From: Pythium myriotylum
Taxonomy: Eukaryota > Oomycota > Peronosporomycetes > Pythiales > Pythiaceae
DNA length: 64,000 bases
Assembly (NCBI GenBank): GCA_023091665.1
Contig: JALJCQ010000023.1
Coordinates: forward strand, 1,054,001 to 1,118,000
Direction of reading: 5' to 3'
Shown one piece after another: positions 8,565 through 20,650 of the stretch (its first letter is position 1; each line of letters begins with the position of its first letter). The notes under the pieces are model-generated. The model was not told where the DNA came from. It worked only from the letters and a program-made list of their open reading frames with translations, and did not search any database. The position numbers were made by a program, and so were the translations under genes.

Positions 8565-11500
8565 TCATTCGTCTTCGGCGCTTCTCGCTGCTATGGGACG
8601 CTGATTCGCGCAACTCCATAAACCATCGTCATAAATATCCATTTGCCACTTCACTGTTGAAATGTTGGGTCGACACTTGAGCAGCTTCGAACGGTCGAAT
8701 CCGTGTGACAACGGCAAGCAGCGGAGATGTGTGGATGCACGAACTCTTGCTAAAGCGACGTATAGATGTTCGAACGCCCAAGCTGGTGAACCAGCACTAT
8801 TCTCGAGATGCAGAAGAACACGATCAAATGTGTTGCCTTGAGCTTTCCACACAGTCAACGCCATCGCGAGGTCGACAGCGTGTTGTTCGTATTGAACAGA
8901 GACTTCTGGGTGATACACTGACTCGGGAATTTCCACAAAGAATTTCTCGGATGCAGATTTGACGATTCCGATAGGTACCACCACCACATCACCATCTTCA
9001 TCGGATGCGAGGTTATCGGCGGTCGGCCAAGCTCGCCTTGGAAGGGGATGACGGTTCCTATCGAGTAGCTTCACGTTCACGAAGTCTGGAGGGAACGGCA
9101 GGTCAACCACGTCACGTCCATGCTGAAGTTCACGTTGGGTGAGTGCAAGCACGGTATCAGTCTTGGACGGGTCATCCCATGCGATGGAGTGTAGCATGCA
9201 TGGGGAACCATTTGCCACACCCAAACTCACGTTACCGTTGCTGTTGTCAGGAATTTGGCCGGCTGCGTCTTTGAGGAAATAACCAAACAGCACCGGTCGT
9301 TCGGCTTCGTCGTACAGCAACTCTTGAATGCGGAGCAATGAGTCATCTCTTGATATGATTCGCTTGCGCCAGCGAAACAGCATGCGTTTCGATTTTTTTT
9401 TGCGAGGATTGCAGCCATACAGCGATTAAGAACTGCACGGTCAGCATTCCCAGTGACAAGGACCACCGACCGTTCTAGCCAAAGTGCGTCTTGAATAACT
9501 TCCTCTCTTGTGATCGGTCGAGTGAGGTGCAGCGCTACTTTTCCTGATATTGGTTGGTAGTTGTGTTTGGTCGACCACTTCATGTCCTGTGGATACTCCG
9601 CTGGAAGTTCACGCACTTGGTTGAGATAGGTTTGTTGTAGCAAACAACCGCTCGCACGCTGTTGCTCCGTGAGGAAGTAAACTTTGAACTGCCGAAAGAG
9701 ATTCTGTGCGGGGGAATTGCCTTCATACATCATCGTACACAGCGACTTTGCTTTTATGACTTGTAGCTGCAAGAAGTCACCCACCTGTGCCAGCGAACAT
9801 TAATTGTTTTGTGTGTGCGTGTGTAAGGCATGACACTTACCAACAAGATTGATATCCCGCCGAATAGTCGATCCCCGTATAGCAGACGAAGGCGTTCATC
9901 CAACAGCACCAAGGACTGTGGACTTAGCATGGAAACTTCATCGATGACAACGAGCCTCACATCCGCTGTAAACAGCAGCTTCATTTGCTCTATCGCACTC
10001 GGTGTGAGCTCTTTTTTGCGAACTTTGAATGCGGAATGAAAAGTGTACCCTTTCACGAGTTGGCACGCACCAGCACCAGTCGTGCAAGTATCTACAACTT
10101 CGAAATCCCGTCTGTTCATCTCGCTGGTTATTGCTCGAACCACGTGGGACTTCCCGGTACCACCACTACCGTGGAGTAGCGTTAACGTTTGCCGAATGTC
10201 ACCACTGTCCGGGACGACACGTGCCCAAATCTCGCGCTGTTGCGCGGACAAGCCTTCGAAAACGTTATCGCTTTCTGTCGCATCAATTCTGGGTTGATCA
10301 CAACCAGAGATAAGAGTACTCCTCATACCATCACCGTCATCTTGGGTGAGGGTTGCAACGCGTGATGCGATCATGCCAACATTGTTGTTCACTTCGCTGC
10401 GCGAGGTGAACAAACCATGGTGCGTAGTATCACGGCAAACGTCATGATGTGTGTTCACGTGATCAATGCTTCCTTCGTCTTGCATTACGCTCTCAAAGCG
10501 TAACTGTATCGCTCGAAGTTCACTTCTCTTTCGTGAGGCACCAGTAGCGATCGATTTTGTGAGTGCGAAGATGTCTACTTGATTGCCCAGAAGCCCTTCT
10601 TTTTCCAAGTCCGAAGATTCAACACGATCGACAGCTTGGTTCTCGGACGATGACAATGGCGTTGGATTCTGCCTCAATTCTTTCCACACGTCGACGTTTC
10701 GGTTCCTCCAGTCCGTGAGAATCTGCTCGTTTGCGGAACTGCGGTGTCCACGCTTGAGAACATTTCTGACGTAACGGTATCGCTGTCGACACACTAGAGG
10801 TGTACAACTTCTATCCCACGATGCGCACAACTTGGGAAATCCAGCTTTGTCGAATGGAAAACGCATTCCGTCAGGCGTCCAATTTGTGAATGTAGCTAAG
10901 AGATATCGGCTGGCTGCAAGACGCGAACTGGCACCCGTTGACTTCCATATTGGCGGTGGTGCACCTCCAAACACAGGCGTATGCTGCTTCATGCGAATGT
11001 AACCACTATGTGACTCGTAAAGGGGATGCTGGTCACCCAGTCGAAAACCAGTACGGCGTTTTCTTCCACGCGATGAATCCGGCTTCGTGTTCGTCGGGAG
11101 AATATCGACGATGCACTCAAATTCGAGAGGCGAGTAGTCTTTGAAGTGGTCTCCACGATGGATATACGACTCAAACTGAGTGACAAAGTGAGTAGTCTCC
11201 CCAACTCGATACGCTCGTGTGCCACCACCACGGTTCGGGACAGATCTTGAGTCGATATTATGACTGTCATTGGTGGCCATGGCAACAAGATCTTCAAGCT
11301 CTCCGTCGACGTTGAATGGATCGTCATGTTTTTGCTCTTGTTCATCGTCTGAACGGGGTTGTTCGGATGCAGACTTGAAGTGGAGCAACCGCGACACTAA
11401 TTGGTGTGGAAAGATGTACAAGAAGGAATCACTCGATGTAAACGACGAAAACCCAGAGATCGCTAGAACCATGACTGAATGTGACCACTCATGCGCACCG

Positions 11501-14447
11501 GAAAAAGCGTTAACAGTGCGCGCCGCTGCATACTTGCCTCTCCTCACGTCAGTGTCACGGTCTTCTGCGCGACTTGGATATTTGTTTACATGGTCGATTG
11601 CCGCAAGCAGAACAGGAACACCACCTTGAAGACTTTCGCCGTCCTTTGTCATGTAGTTCTGCTGGTACTGCTCGACCGCGTCTCCGGCATCCTCGCCATT
11701 GATAACGCTTGAGTTCGTGTGTGGTTGACTGAGCGCAGCCAATATTCGATTAGTTTCAATGACGAATGCATCAGCTTCTGGTCGGTTGAGCTCCCACACC
11801 AGAGGACCTGGGAGGTGCTTTCTGAAGACCTGTTTCTTACTGTAGTCGTAGCCGCTATCAAGTACAGCGGCGGTTCGATCATCAATAGGATGGCTGCAAA
11901 GCTGTGGCCTCTTGCCTTTCGAGAGGTTGCCAGCAATAGTGCGTGTGATGAGAAGTGGAGAAGTAGGTTCGGCGTGGATACCTGCTGGTCTTGCAAGACG
12001 ACACATATACTTGCCTCGAGCGGTTTTGAAGCACGTGGAGCTATGAACATGGATGTTCGTTGTTGCGGTTCGCTGCTCCACTCGATGGTAGAATTCTTCG
12101 GCATCTTTCGATGCATCCGGTATGTCAATCTCATAGACGCGAGGAAGTCGACCGTCGCGTTCTAACGACATACGTCTCCACTCTTGGACACGTGGTTGAA
12201 GCCTCGTGCTCGAAACTGACTCAAGCCAATTCATGGCCTTATTGGTGAGTTCCGGACAGCATGATATCCTGGTCAAAAGCTCGGGTGTGTAAGTAGATCC
12301 GTATAGAAGAGCGTGAGCATGCAGGCGTCCATCACGCTGTGGCTCGATGATATAGCAATGTGCTGCAACAACGCCGTAAGCAGCACTCGATCGCTCTGCA
12401 TAGTGACGACTGACTCGAATACTTGAGCTAACACCAGACGAGACGACGGCACCTAAGACAGTCCGGATACATCGTTGGAACATGTGAGCTGCCAAAGCCG
12501 GGTATCGATTTGAGATAGCCAAACGAGTGCGAGCACTGCTGTGAATCTCTTCCGGGAAGTCTGAGAATGCACATCGTCGTTGAGAGAACACATTGGTGAT
12601 TTGATTCCAGGTACTAGCCGTACGAATCATTGCAATGCGTTGCAGTATCAGATCATCGTGCTCGGGCGGTGCAATAGTTACCCAGTGCTGCGGCACACCA
12701 TAGCGGTACCGAAGGCAGAAATCTTCGGCCGAGAACTTGCTCGCTCGAATGGAGAAAACGGAACTGATCCACCGATGAGCGATAGCACACGAAGGAGAGA
12801 GGCATTGAGGTGCTTGGTCGAGCGACTATCAGGGTTCTGCTTCGCATGGACAAGCCGTTCGCGGAAACTTTGAGAGTTCACAAGCGATCCAAATCGCTGA
12901 AGTGTGCTGGTATTCGTGATGCCGACTTTCGCTGCCCTTTTGATAGCTGTGTGGCGCTGCAGTTGATTGAATAACAAAGCGATAAACTTTGTCGATCTTT
13001 CAAAACGACCATCGTAGTAACGCATCAGGTGGTCGACAAAATCGCTTGGCCATGAACCCACAGGTAAGCAATCTCCACCTCGCAGAAAGTGATGAGGAAA
13101 ACTGGATGCAATCATCCGTCCGTTGTTCGACCACTCAACCAAGGGCTCGTCGTCTCGACAGATCGGGATGACTCGTTCGTGCCGAGACTCAGTTTGCGAT
13201 TCAGCTGCGTCACTCATGTTTTCGGACCCGACAAGCTCCAGTAGCGAATCAATCACAGTTGTTGAGTTTGATCGACCGACTTCTTCGGATACGGGCTTCA
13301 GAACTGCAGAGTGCGTCATCACGATGGTGTCAGATTCGATATCGTTATCATTTGGACCTTCGACACGGCTGCCGCCGTCAGCAAACGGGTCTCGAGTGGA
13401 GTCACAAGAGCTGTCGAATATGATCGCATCTTCAATCACAGCACTGAGGCCTTGTAGTTTGTTCCACTGCTCCTGCGAGTCGTCAATAGTGATTCCGGCG
13501 TCCCTATAACCGGTGTGAGTAGACGAGAGTACCCGCAGCCACGCATACACATCGCTAGCTGAGACGTCGTAAAGATGTTTGAACTTGTCTTCTTCACGCG
13601 CCACTCTTCTCGTTTACCGATAAATGTGACGCGAGGTAAATCATCGATGCTGAGTGCTGGGAGAACTTTGGAGCTCTTAGCCGGCCCATCGGATGGGAAA
13701 CAGATCGCATGGCCTTTTGAGTGTTTCCCGGAGAGAGCAATTTCGACTCCAAAGCAACGGACAGGTGATATACAACCCAACGCAACGTCGTTCAACGGAG
13801 GTAACGACGCAATCCGACCATAATCATGACCAGATGCGATGCTATACGTTACAGCCAGAGGATCCCGGTGACACTGCGCGCACAATGTTACGTGATTTGT
13901 GTCCGTGACGAGATCTGGGTTGAGATGGAAAAGATGTTCGCCGTCGCGCAGGACTTGGATGTGGTCGCGTTGGACGAACTCGGAAAGCGCCTCAAACTCC
14001 GCACACTGGTCTGCATCAAGCAGAAACGACGGATGCAGGTTCATAATATCAACCGAGACAAACTTGGCGTTCAATACCATCTCACAGCACGATGCACAAG
14101 CCACAATATCGGTACACGAACTCGAATCGTGTTTTGCTTTTTCTTGAGCCAGATGAATGCCATTGGCGTCGATTGGGTTATCGAGCACGTTCAGTAGACG
14201 ACCTCGTGTGCGTTCACCTCTCTCACCGAGAAGCTTCTCATCGTTGAAAACATATGCGCGCGGATCGTTCGAACAGCAGTGAAAATACAACAATGCGAGG
14301 CGAGGACAACTCGCAAAATTCTGAGCAGCGGCCAGAACGCGAAGTTCTTCGCTCGTAATCTCTTGTAGAGTGAGAGCTCGCTTGCTCAGACTCTCCAATA
14401 CGTCGCTGTCGGTAGTTCTTAGACCCGGCGAGTGAAAGAACTGAGAG
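8565..14447 (-). pseudogene. Helitron Rep-helicase (RepHel) with several frameshifts
   Basis: Replicase/helicase for rolling-circle transposition. In translation order: 14447-13605 is a DUF6570-like Cys-rich region (CASCCEMVL, CAQCHRDPLA, GHDYGRIASLPPL); 13604-12720 is a linker; 12696-9841 carries the Helitron_like_N/Rep domain with the HUH motif LHAHALLYG near 12317. This is followed by YQQNYMTKDG, then Pif1 helicase Walker A GSGGTGKSH (about 10150-10180) and Walker B VVIDEVSM. A real intron lies at 9785-9840 (GTAAGT...CAG), rejoining GGISILL and VGDFLQL. 9784-8565 completes the helicase (LTVWKAQGNTFD, YVALARVRA). Frameshifts are near 13608, 12720 and 9393-9401. The chromovirus LTR truncates the 5' side. 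Confidence 0.8.
9785..9840 (-). other. 56-bp spliceosomal intron in the Helitron helicase
   Basis: On the minus strand GTAAGTGTC at 9840 and GGCACAG ending at 9785 flank a 56-bp insert; removing it joins GGISILL to VGDFLQL, the conserved Pif1 motif following Walker B. The intron interrupts an otherwise universal helicase motif, so it is well supported. Confidence 0.8.
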
Positions 14448-14758
14448 TGTGGATCGGCCTCGTACTGGCCATGCACATTGGGTGTGGATTGGCCACGAAC
14501 TGGCCATGCGCATGGGTACGGATCTTTCCGTCTCTGCCACGCCATGCATGTTGGACATAGGAACAGACATAGCTGCAGAATTCTCGAATGCACATTCTAG
14601 AATGATCCGGAGCTCTCCGTGGGCACCAAGCCCGAGAGCTCCACAGCAAGTGCTAAAAACCACAGCACAGACACAACAGAATACATTTTGCCGTCTACTG
14701 CGCATTCCCTCCTGGTACGACCACAAAGTATACTTTCGTTATCTGCCTGAGGAGTGCA
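14448..14758 (+). repeat. 5' LTR of chromovirus 1
   Basis: A 311-bp direct repeat matching 20340-20650 almost base for base, with TG...CA ends. Confidence 0.9.
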
Positions 14759-14835
14759 CGCCGCGGCATATCAAGAGGAGGACCGACCCCCATCGACACG
14801 TCGACCCCACCGGCGCACCGCCGAACGAAGAGACC

Positions 14836-16560
14836 ATGGAGCGTGATCATGACGGTGACGTTGACATGACCGTTCCGCAGCCACTGTTTGTGCCCATCTT
14901 GGCTTCCCGCCTCGCGGACTGGGACCAAGCGTCGCTCATCTCGTGGTACAAGGCTCGCCAGCAGTACGAGGAGAAGATCCGCTCTCGCTGCAGAACGACT
15001 GGCGAGTCTGAGGAGGCTCTGCTCGAGCCAATCACTAGTACGACGGACAGGCGGACACTTGAGCATGTGGCCCGCCTGGTGCTTAAGAAGAAGGTGCATG
15101 AGGTGACCGACGAAGATCTCGTATGGGCCATCATGCGACGGGTCAAGGCACTGAAGAATGACCACGTCCCGGACCTTGAGAAACTGTTTCGCGATAACCT
15201 CAAGGTGGACCTTCGCATCGCCGATGTTGAGGCCCGGTTTCTTAAGTACTTTATATTGCTGGACGAGATCATTGAGAACAATGGGCTGGAGAGTATCCTA
15301 GGAAGTGGCCGTGAAGACGAACCAGGTTACAAAGAGCGAATGGCCCTGCGCTGTAAGTACGCCGTTGCGAACATCCACCCCGAGATGCTGAGACTCGAGA
15401 TGGAGCGTGCGATACTAGTGTGCCCTGAGCTCAAGCATGACGAAGTCGCTCTCTTTGACAAGTTGGTAGAACGCGCAAAGGAGCAACAGCACTACCATCT
15501 CCTATCGCTAGAGCTCAAGAGTAGCACACGCAGCAGGCCGCACGTGAAGGAACCCGTGGAGCAGAAGTCGATCAAGAAGGGGAGCCCCAACCCTTCCAAG
15601 GCCCTCGGTGACGATAAGCAGCGCAAGCCAGAGCACGATAGGACCAACACCAAGAAGGCACCGCGCAAGCCTCCACGCGATGGATGCCTACTGTGTGGTG
15701 GTCCGCACTGGGTGTCTGATTGTGACGCCACGGACGCGGAGAAGGAGGAAGCTCTGAAGCGAGCGGAGGAGAAGAAGGAGCAGCGCCTCCGTGCCAAGAG
15801 AGCCAAGTCCCTAGTGTCGCATGGCGACAAGGTGGCGATCATCAACAGTGTTCTGGAGGTGCCGTACCGCGCTGATACCGGTGCCGACCGTAATGTGATC
15901 TCGCGTCGTATCATTCAAGAGCTCCAGGAGTTGAGTTGTGACGTTATGCTTGAAAAGCTCGATAAGCCCATTGATGTTGAGGTAGCTGACGGCCGTATGG
16001 TGCCCTGTGATGAAGAGTGCGACCTGGATGTGCAGGTCGTGACAGCCGCCGGTCCTGTCAACCTGAGGCGGCTCAAGTGCATCGTGCTCGACGGGGACAG
16101 CGAAGAGTTCCTGCTTGGTGATGGTACACTCAAGTCACTCGGGATAAATGTAGACCAGATGCTGGAGCAGCTTGCAGCCAAGCTGGAGCCCGGAGCAGAC
16201 GACGATGACATACCTGACGAAGAGATCATCGGCGAGTCCACCACCGACGAAGTACTCGCACGCATCCACGCGATGTTGGATGACGCGGCCAAGGCTGGGT
16301 TTCCGACAGAGTTCCTCGAGGACTTGAAGATGGAGACAAAGACGGCACTGGACGTGTGGCGCACGAAGCTGGGAGCTGACCCGCCGGCGAAGCTCGAGCC
16401 GCTGCGAGTTGTGTTGAAGGCTGATGCCGTGCCATTCCGCACCAAGCCGCGTGATGCAGACCAAATTCCTCAACGACTATGGGAAGATGTTGGAGGACTG
16501 CAAGTACGTGGTAAGAAACAACCAGAGTCGTTGGGCGTGTGCGGCCATCGCGACACGTAA
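14836..16560 (+). CDS. gag-pr: Gag and protease of chromovirus 1
   Basis: ATG at 14836 follows the 5' LTR by 78 bp. The Gag part is helical and charged. A CCHC-type knuckle of slightly short spacing, CLLCGGPHWVSDC, lies at about 15687-15726. The aspartic protease motif YRADTGADRNVI is at about 15865-15900. The open frame runs 575 codons and then shifts near 16455, where the RT frame (QTKFLNDYG) begins in another phase; the last residues of this ORF are therefore out of frame. Gag, knuckle and protease themselves are uninterrupted. Confidence 0.85.
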   Translation: MERDHDGDVDMTVPQPLFVPILASRLADWDQASLISWYKARQQYEEKIRSRCRTTGESEEALLEPITSTTDRRTLEHVARLVLKKKVHEVTDEDLVWAIMRRVKALKNDHVPDLEKLFRDNLKVDLRIADVEARFLKYFILLDEIIENNGLESILGSGREDEPGYKERMALRCKYAVANIHPEMLRLEMERAILVCPELKHDEVALFDKLVERAKEQQHYHLLSLELKSSTRSRPHVKEPVEQKSIKKGSPNPSKALGDDKQRKPEHDRTNTKKAPRKPPRDGCLLCGGPHWVSDCDATDAEKEEALKRAEEKKEQRLRAKRAKSLVSHGDKVAIINSVLEVPYRADTGADRNVISRRIIQELQELSCDVMLEKLDKPIDVEVADGRMVPCDEECDLDVQVVTAAGPVNLRRLKCIVLDGDSEEFLLGDGTLKSLGINVDQMLEQLAAKLEPGADDDDIPDEEIIGESTTDEVLARIHAMLDDAAKAGFPTEFLEDLKMETKTALDVWRTKLGADPPAKLEPLRVVLKADAVPFRTKPRDADQIPQRLWEDVGGLQVRGKKQPESLGVCGHRDT

Positions 16561-17157
16561 GAAGGGACCTGTCGAAGAGTACCGCATCACTCCAGACTAT
16601 CGACCAGCCAATGCCCAGACCATTCCGATAGCTGGTGCAATGCCGAACTTACTCGTGGTGATGATGAAGGTCAAGGGCGCGTGTTTCTTCGCCACCTTCG
16701 ATCTCTTTAAGGGATTCTGGCAGCTGCTGCTACACGAAGACTCGCGCGAGATGTTCAGTTTCATGACCAGTGATACGGTGTATACGCCTCTGCGCGTCCC
16801 ACAAGGGGCCACAGATTCTCCCATCCACTTTCAAAACCAAATGCAGGAAGTCTTCAGGGACATGCTGTACGAAAACTTGCTGGTCTGGGTAGACGACATC
16901 GTGATCTTTGCGAGGACGGCTGAAGAATTCATCACGGTGCTACGTAAGTTCTACCGCCGGGTTCAAGAGTACGGGCTGAAGCTGAATGCAAACAAGAGCT
17001 GCTTGTACGCACGTGAAGTCTCGTGGTGTGGACGTCTGATCGACGGCACCGGCGTGCGCCACAACCCTGATCGAGTTGCAACCCTGCGATCGCTCCCTCT
17101 TCCTAGCACCGCTGCAGACCTCCAGAAGCTGCTCTGCGCGGCCAACTGGCTCCGTGA
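16461..17157 (+). pseudogene. Reverse transcriptase of chromovirus 1 (frame-broken)
   Basis: RT domain: QTKFLNDYGKMLED, then ITPDYRPANAQTIP, FATFDLFKGFWQL, VPQGATDSP and the catalytic LVWVDDIVIFA. It ends in an in-frame TGA after NWLRE at about 17159. Both borders are frameshifts relative to the flanking domains, so no continuous polyprotein can be made from this copy as sequenced. Confidence 0.85.
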
Positions 17158-17160
17158 GTG

Positions 17161-17737
17161 ATTGTGGAGTACGCACCACGGGCCGCACCGTTGCAGGAAA
17201 AGTTGGAAGCAGCGTTTGCAGGCCGCAGCCGCAAGCAGCGCTACGCTGAGGGGATCGCACTCGAGTGGTCGGATGAAGAGCAGCGCCAGTACAGAGCATT
17301 CGTAGACTGCCTCGCCAGCTCCACCAAGCTCGCATTCCCTGCCGACGACGAAACCGTGTGTGAGTGTACGGACGCGTCGGACCGAGGATGGTCAATGATC
17401 GTGAGCCAAGTGGCCCAGTGGGATCCTACCAAGTCGCTTATTGAGCAAGAGCATGAGTTAGTGATGTGCAAGGGCGGCATGTTCGATTGCTGAGAAAGAG
17501 GGCTACCCTATCGTGAAGGCAGCAAAGGACCTCGAGTACTTGCTCCTACGCCCATCTGGCTTTAAGCTATTCTGCGACCATGCCAATTTGATCCAAATAT
17601 TCTGCCCATCGTCCGAGGTGCGGAAGCACGTTCGTGGGAAACTACAACGTTGGTCCCTCATACTTGCCGACTATCGCTATGAGATTGAACATGTCAAAGG
17701 CAGCGATAACGTCTGGGCGGACTTGGTGAGCCGCTGA
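17161..17737 (+). pseudogene. RNase H region of chromovirus 1 (two frames)
   Basis: EYAPRAAPLQEKL and CECTDASDRGWSMIVSQ in one frame, then after a break near 17490 EKEGYPIVKAAKDLEYLLL and FCDHANLIQIF in another, ending KGSDNVWADLVSR and a stop. This is the RNase H domain between RT and integrase. Confidence 0.8.
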
Positions 17738-17761
17738 GACGCCCCAGACACAGCGACTTTG

Positions 17762-18953
17762 TGTGTGAAAGCGGTACGGACGCGAGCCTCTGCCTCCATC
17801 TCACGCCTCCGCCCACTCCAAGATTCTGAGTTTGTCTGGCCCGACGCCGTGCAGGTCCGCGCCGCTCAAGACCGCTTCCGCCGGCACGCCCCGCGCGGCA
17901 CAGTTACGTCCGAGGGTGGCTTACTCCTGACGGAGGGGAAGGTGTGGGTGCCAACCCAAGCCAAGGAACTGCTCCAGCGGATTCTGATCGTGTCGCATTG
18001 CGGTTTCAACGCGCACCGTGGCGCAGACGTGATGACTCCTCAGCTACGCGAGAACTACTACATCCAGAAGCTCGCGGAGCACGTGAAGTCCTTCGTGTCC
18101 AAGTGCCTCCTGTGCAAGCACGTGAAGGGCGGGCTGGTGATCCAGCGACCATGGTCACACCCACGAGAGCCGGCACAACGCAATGAAGTTCTGCACTTTG
18201 ATTTTCTGTTTATGGGTGATTCCTACGGCTCTACGCGCTACATTCTCGTACTCAAGGATGAACTGACGCACTTTTGCGAACTGATTGCTTGTGACTCACC
18301 TACGAGTTTAGTGACTACCATTGCTATTCTGGACTGGGCAAAACGATATGGGATGCCTAAAAAGTGGGTTTCGGACAATGGGTCCCATTTCAAGAACCAG
18401 TTACTCGATGAGCTGCGCGACCGCTTCAAGTCGCTTCACACGTTCGTTCCCGTGTACACACCTTGGGTCAACGGGACCGTTGAGCGCCTAAATCGAGACA
18501 TTCTGCAGGTGATTCGGGTGCTACTGCTGGAATACCAGTTGGACACTAAGAGCTGGGAGTTCTTGCTCCCGCTTGTACAATCGAACCTCAACCAAACGCC
18601 TGTACGTTCGCTGGGCAACAGAGCGCCGGTTGAGTTATTCACTGGATTGCAGACAACGACTGTGCTTGACACTATGATACTTCCGCCAGAGAACAACGCC
18701 AAGGCAAAGCTTATGAAGATCGACATGGCGAAAGTGGACGAGGAACTGGAGATGCTCCGAGAGAGCCTAGAGGCCATGCACGGGGAAGTCGCTGACCGCA
18801 AGGAGAAGACACGTCTCTACCAGATGGCTGCCAAGAAGGGTACTCTCGAGAACTTTAGTGTCGGGGACTATGTCCAATGGTCGCGAGTTGATGAGCGTCT
18901 GCGCGGGAACAAGCTCATGGTCCGTTGGGTCGGCCCATACCGGATCGTGGAGA
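17762..18953 (+). pseudogene. Integrase of chromovirus 1, split from its chromodomain by a solo LTR
   Basis: The zinc-binding HHCC region (VSHCGFNAHRG...CLLCKHVK) is followed by the catalytic core: D in LHFDFLFMG, SDNGSHF and the E of VNGTVERLNRD. A GPY-like module (VRWVGPYRIVE) begins at the C-terminus. About 397 residues are open; the frame then runs into the LTR inserted at 18954. The catalytic residues appear intact. Confidence 0.85.
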
Positions 18954-19941
18954 TGTGATGATGTGCGATGCCTTTTCGCCAGTTATGGAGAAAAGGGGTA
19001 TAGACCCAGCCAAGTATATATGTGCAAAAACAGATATACACAGGCCGAGCGAGCTGCGATCCGTTGTGATAATCGCAGCTCTGGCTTCGTACCTCACGTT
19101 GTGTGTCCCTCTCCTTCGGGGCGGTCCTTTTGAGCTTAAGTAAAGGGGAAATACGTCCACGAGGCGCCTCCCACACGAACTCTTGCGGGGCTGCCGCTTG
19201 ACCAGACCAAAATCGATATACAGATAATACAACAATACAGGCGAGGGCTAGGACGGAAGTTCCCTTCGATCCGCTAGTCTCTGACCTGGGACGGAGACTC
19301 GCTCGATCCCAAGCAACACTCTTTATAAACTCCACACCAATATGAAATGCGCCAGGTGACTGGCGCAGGATATGAAATGCCTTGGACTCTGGGGGACCCA
19401 GAATCCTTAGCAGGGGCTTTGATAAGGGTTCGACTCCCCTCTCCACACGCACACCACAAGAGTCCACTAGCCAACCAGCCAGACTCACGCGCAATATCCA
19501 CTAGGGCACACTGACGCTAGCGCAGGCTTACCTGGTGTCGTTGCCACGCGTCCTTCCTGGAGCTCGAGCCGACGACTTGGGGAGTTGACGGTGAAAAGCG
19601 AAGTCTCTTAGAAGGGGGCCAGCCCCTTAGAGAGCCAGCAAAGCTGGCTCTCAACGATCACACCTACTTTTGTGACTAGACCTGAGAACTACCTACTTTT
19701 GGGAATCTGGCGCTGGATAGCCGTTGTCGAGGTCGGTGCTGGGTATGGTACCCAGTACCAGGTGGGTGGCACACTGTGCCGTGGCTACTGCCACCTCCTC
19801 AACCACCGATTATACTCAAACGGCTGGATCTACCCCTATCAGTCCCGGCCAGGTCCAGCCCGTGGGCCGGGTCCCCCTAGGGGGCTGGTCTTCAACGGCC
19901 GGATGGGAGGTGACCTCGTGAGCACTGGGCACTTCTTCACA
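18954..19941. mobile_element. Solo LTR (988 bp) nested in chromovirus 1
   Basis: The insert starts TGTGATGATG and ends CTTCTTCACA, inverted ends typical of an LTR, and is flanked by GAGA at 18950-18953 and 19942-19945. Removing it plus one GAGA rejoins GPYRIVE to TLQFSFKIQHL in frame, which fixes the insertion precisely. It has no coding content, a TATA-like TTTATAAAC near 19323 and a hairpin-forming stretch near 19608-19655. A non-autonomous element with short inverted ends is the alternative. Confidence 0.75.
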
Positions 19942-19945
19942 GAGA

Positions 19946-20292
19946 CCCTACAGTTCTCATTCAAGATCCAGCACTTGATCACGATGGACGTCATCGAAGT
20001 CCATGGCTCTCGACTCAAGTTTTACGACGACGCCAGTCTGGACGTCAACGAGGAGATCATTCAACACGTGAGCAAGCAGGGCATCGTGATGGGTGTAGAG
20101 GCGATCAAGGGCCATCGCTACAACGACACAACGCGCCAATGGGAGCTGCTAATCTCCTGGTAAGGGCTACAGGATGTGGAAGATTCCTGGGAGCCGCTGC
20201 GCGAACTCCAACGCGACATCCCAGTGCTCATCAATGCATATGTCTCCGAACACGAGGCCACTGACCTCGAAGCACACTTGGCGAGCGCCTAG
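19946..20292 (+). pseudogene. C-terminal chromodomain of chromovirus 1 integrase
   Basis: Continues the integrase after the solo LTR: IQHLITMDVIEVHGSRLKFY, then QGIVMGVEAIKGHRYND and WELLISW followed by TAA at 20161 and GLQDVEDSWEPL. This has the chromodomain pattern (aromatic, then W..L..W.G....DSWEP). One in-frame stop interrupts it. It ends in TAG at 20290-20292, 47 bp before the 3' LTR. Confidence 0.75.
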
Positions 20293-20339
20293 TTGGCGTC
20301 GCCCATTGCATATTCGCTTTGAAGAGCCTGGGGAGGCAG

Positions 20340-20650
20340 TGTGGATCGGCCATGTACTGGCCATGCACATTGGGTGTGGATTGGCCACGAACTGGCCATG
20401 CGCATGGGTACGGATCTTTCCGTCTCTGCCACGCCATGCATGTTGGACATAGGAACAGACATAGCTGCAGAATTCTCGAATGCACATTCTAGAATGATCC
20501 GGAGCTCTCCGTGGGCACCAAGCCCGAGAGCTCCACAGCAAGTGCTAAAAACCACAGCACAGACACAACAGAATACATTTTGCCGTCTACTGCGCATTCC
20601 CTCCTGGTACGACCACAAAGTATACTTTCGTTATCTGCCTGAGGAGTGCA
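20340..20650 (+). repeat. 3' LTR of chromovirus 1
   Basis: Direct repeat partner of 14448-14758, preceded by the purine-rich tract GGGGAGGCAG. Confidence 0.9.

Larger units (their letters stand above)
14448..20650 (+). mobile_element. Ty3/Gypsy chromovirus 1 with paired LTRs
   Basis: LTR retrotransposon of 6.2 kb. The 311-bp LTRs at 14448-14758 and 20340-20650 begin TGTGGATCGG and end GAGTGCA and differ at only about two positions (near 14458). Domain order is gag, CCHC knuckle, protease, RT, RNase H, integrase and chromodomain, which defines a chromovirus. A purine tract (GGGGAGG) precedes the 3' LTR. No matching target duplication is seen: GAGAG lies on the left and CATGC on the right. Pol is frame-broken and carries a nested solo LTR. 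It splits Helitron 1. Confidence 0.9.

Noticed and set aside
14449..14835. Protein encoded by the LTR in frame with gag
   Set aside because: The frame is open through the LTR by chance; the same sequence in the 3' LTR leads nowhere and the natural gag ATG is at 14836.
18430..18801. Ser-rich minus ORF
   Set aside because: Antisense of the integrase core.
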